Shown: piece after piece, positions 63,209-64,000 of the stretch
Layout: the number at the start of each line of letters is the position of its first letter
Position numbering within the stretch: the stretch's first letter is position 1
Origin: Candidatus Ozemibacter sibiricus
GTDB lineage: Bacteria > Muiribacteriota > Ozemobacteria > Ozemobacterales > Ozemobacteraceae
DNA length: 64,000 nt
NCBI GenBank assembly: GCA_003327425.1
Contig: QOQW01000029.1
Span: 1 to 64,000 of the forward strand
Direction: 5' to 3'
Notes under the pieces: model-generated
What the model was told of the DNA's origin: nothing
The model's input: only the letters and a program-made list of their open reading frames with translations
Databases searched by the model: none
Made by a program: the position numbers and the translations under genes

Positions 63209-64000
63209 CGCCTCCCCCCTATTGGTCGGTCGACATCCCCCCTCCGCCCGATTTCTCCATCGATGGGGAGAAACCGGCCGCCGACGCGGGCCCCGACAGC
63301 CCCCTCGCCGAGCTGGCGAACCCCTCCGCCAGGGCGGGTCGGCTTCGCCTCAAGCGGGCTTTGCTCTCGGTCTCCGATAAGACGGGGCTGCTCGGGCTAG
63401 CCGAGACGCTGCATCGGTTCAACGTCGAATTGATCTCGACCGGCGGCACCGCCAGCTACCTGCGCGACGCCGGCTTCGAGGTGACCGACATCAGCCAGCT
63501 CACCGGACACAGCGAATGGTTCGCCGGCCGGGTCAAGACCCTGTCGGCCGAGGTGGCCGGCGCCCTGCTGTTCGACCGGATCCATCATGCCGAGGAAGCG
63601 CGCGCCCACGGCATCGCCCCCATCGACCTCGTCGTCTGCAATCTCTATCCCTTCCGAGAGGCCTGGCAGGCGGGCCGGCCGCATCCCGCCCTGGTCGAAG
63701 AGATCGATATCGGCGGCGTGACCTTGATCCGGGCAGGGGCCAAGAATGCCGCCTGGGTCGCAGTCGTGGTCGATCCGTGCGAGTACGAGGCGGTCGCCCG
63801 CGAACTATCGGAGACCGGCGGGTATGTGAGTCTGGCGACACGCCAGCGGCTGCAACGCCTGGCCTTCCGGTACACGGCCGACTATGACGCCCTGATCGCC
63901 ACGGCCTTCGACGAGATGGCCGGCGAACCCTCGCACCGTCTGACCTTCGTCGATGGACGACGGCTGCGGTACGGGGAAAACCCGCACCAGCAGGCGCTCG
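63205..64000 (+). CDS. purH: PurH, cut by the window end
   Basis: The first 265 codons of the bifunctional AICAR formyltransferase/IMP cyclohydrolase. Residues 1-45 are a Pro-rich extension. The cyclohydrolase (MGS-like) domain begins at KRALLSVSDKTGL and includes ELISTGGTASYL, RVKTLSAEVAGALL and VCNLYPF. It runs into RYGENPHQQAL, the start of the formyltransferase domain, where the window stops. ATG overlaps the purQ stop by four bases. It catalyses the last two steps to IMP, the substrate of both guaB and purA in the same operon. Confidence 0.95.
   Translation, partial: MTPPPYWSVDIPPPPDFSIDGEKPAADAGPDSPLAELANPSARAGRLRLKRALLSVSDKTGLLGLAETLHRFNVELISTGGTASYLRDAGFEVTDISQLTGHSEWFAGRVKTLSAEVAGALLFDRIHHAEEARAHGIAPIDLVVCNLYPFREAWQAGRPHPALVEEIDIGGVTLIRAGAKNAAWVAVVVDPCEYEAVARELSETGGYVSLATRQRLQRLAFRYTADYDALIATAFDEMAGEPSHRLTFVDGRRLRYGENPHQQAL

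Overview
The window is a GC-rich (about two thirds G+C by eye) bacterial chromosome segment. Genes are dense and mostly preceded by clear AGGAGG-type ribosome binding sites, and there is no eukaryotic feature. No rRNA or tRNA gene and no CRISPR array was recognised. Sec signal peptides on several thioredoxin-, PLD- and transglutaminase-like proteins, a divergent type IV pilus/type II secretion ATPase, a surface-polysaccharide cluster and two very large membrane SpoIIE-type phosphatases suggest a free-living, deep-branching, possibly diderm lineage. A Riflebacteria/Ozemobacteria-like organism would fit, but this is a guess, not an assignment. Positions 1-100 are homopolymer-rich and look like a contig edge.

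Layout. 219-3996: an adenine/cytosine-N4 DNA methylase coupled to a DivIVA protein (minus), divergent from two unrecognised membrane proteins (plus). 4112-8064: a less GC-rich two-gene minus operon, a PHP/SMC-like ATPase (TrlF-like) followed by an AlbA_2/GHKL protein; this is the best candidate for an uncharacterised defence system. 8420-16632: XdhC, Tex, a divergent pair of small heat-shock genes (one cytoplasmic, one exported) and DnaK with a small upstream gene. 16938-24163: an exported lysozyme-like protein, then a polysaccharide cluster (two-domain oxidoreductase, HD hydrolase, heparinase II/III-like protein, glycosyltransferase). 24413-32399: mostly single genes (GAF protein, deoxyhypusine-synthase-like protein, TlyA, AIM24-like protein, M48 peptidase, aminotransferase, iron-sulfur flavoprotein).

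32758-35432 is a second unusual unit. An ECF sigma factor overlaps a zinc-finger anti-sigma gene that also carries an excisionase-like helix-turn-helix. This is followed by a GspF-GspE fusion whose ATPase motifs are altered. 35577-39061 (minus) holds two nucleoredoxin-like exported thioredoxins flanking a membrane protein and an exported phospholipase D. 39322-40733 (plus) is a mini-operon of a 39-residue membrane peptide, a MerR regulator and a ComB-like phosphatase. 41146-44583 is a YtrA-type GntR/ABC-2 transporter operon with a visible operator; its permease carries a propeller-like C-terminus. 44682-46751 (minus) are GNAT and transglutaminase-like genes. 47120-53025 is an overlapping pair of receptor phosphatases, the first with a ruined catalytic site and the second intact.

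53087-64000 is a purine block. guaA (minus) is divergent from guaB-purA-purM-purSL-purQ-purH (plus, last gene cut by the window end). Gene junctions overlap by 4-10 bases or are separated by 1 base. The plus operon has a strong TAGACA/TATAAT promoter and a roughly 255-base leader ending in a nested terminator-like hairpin spanned by a small reading frame, which suggests attenuation. Three copies of a two-hairpin intergenic repeat (near 17.9, 26.75 and 31.6 kb) and a 14-bp tandem array (26.65 kb) are also present.
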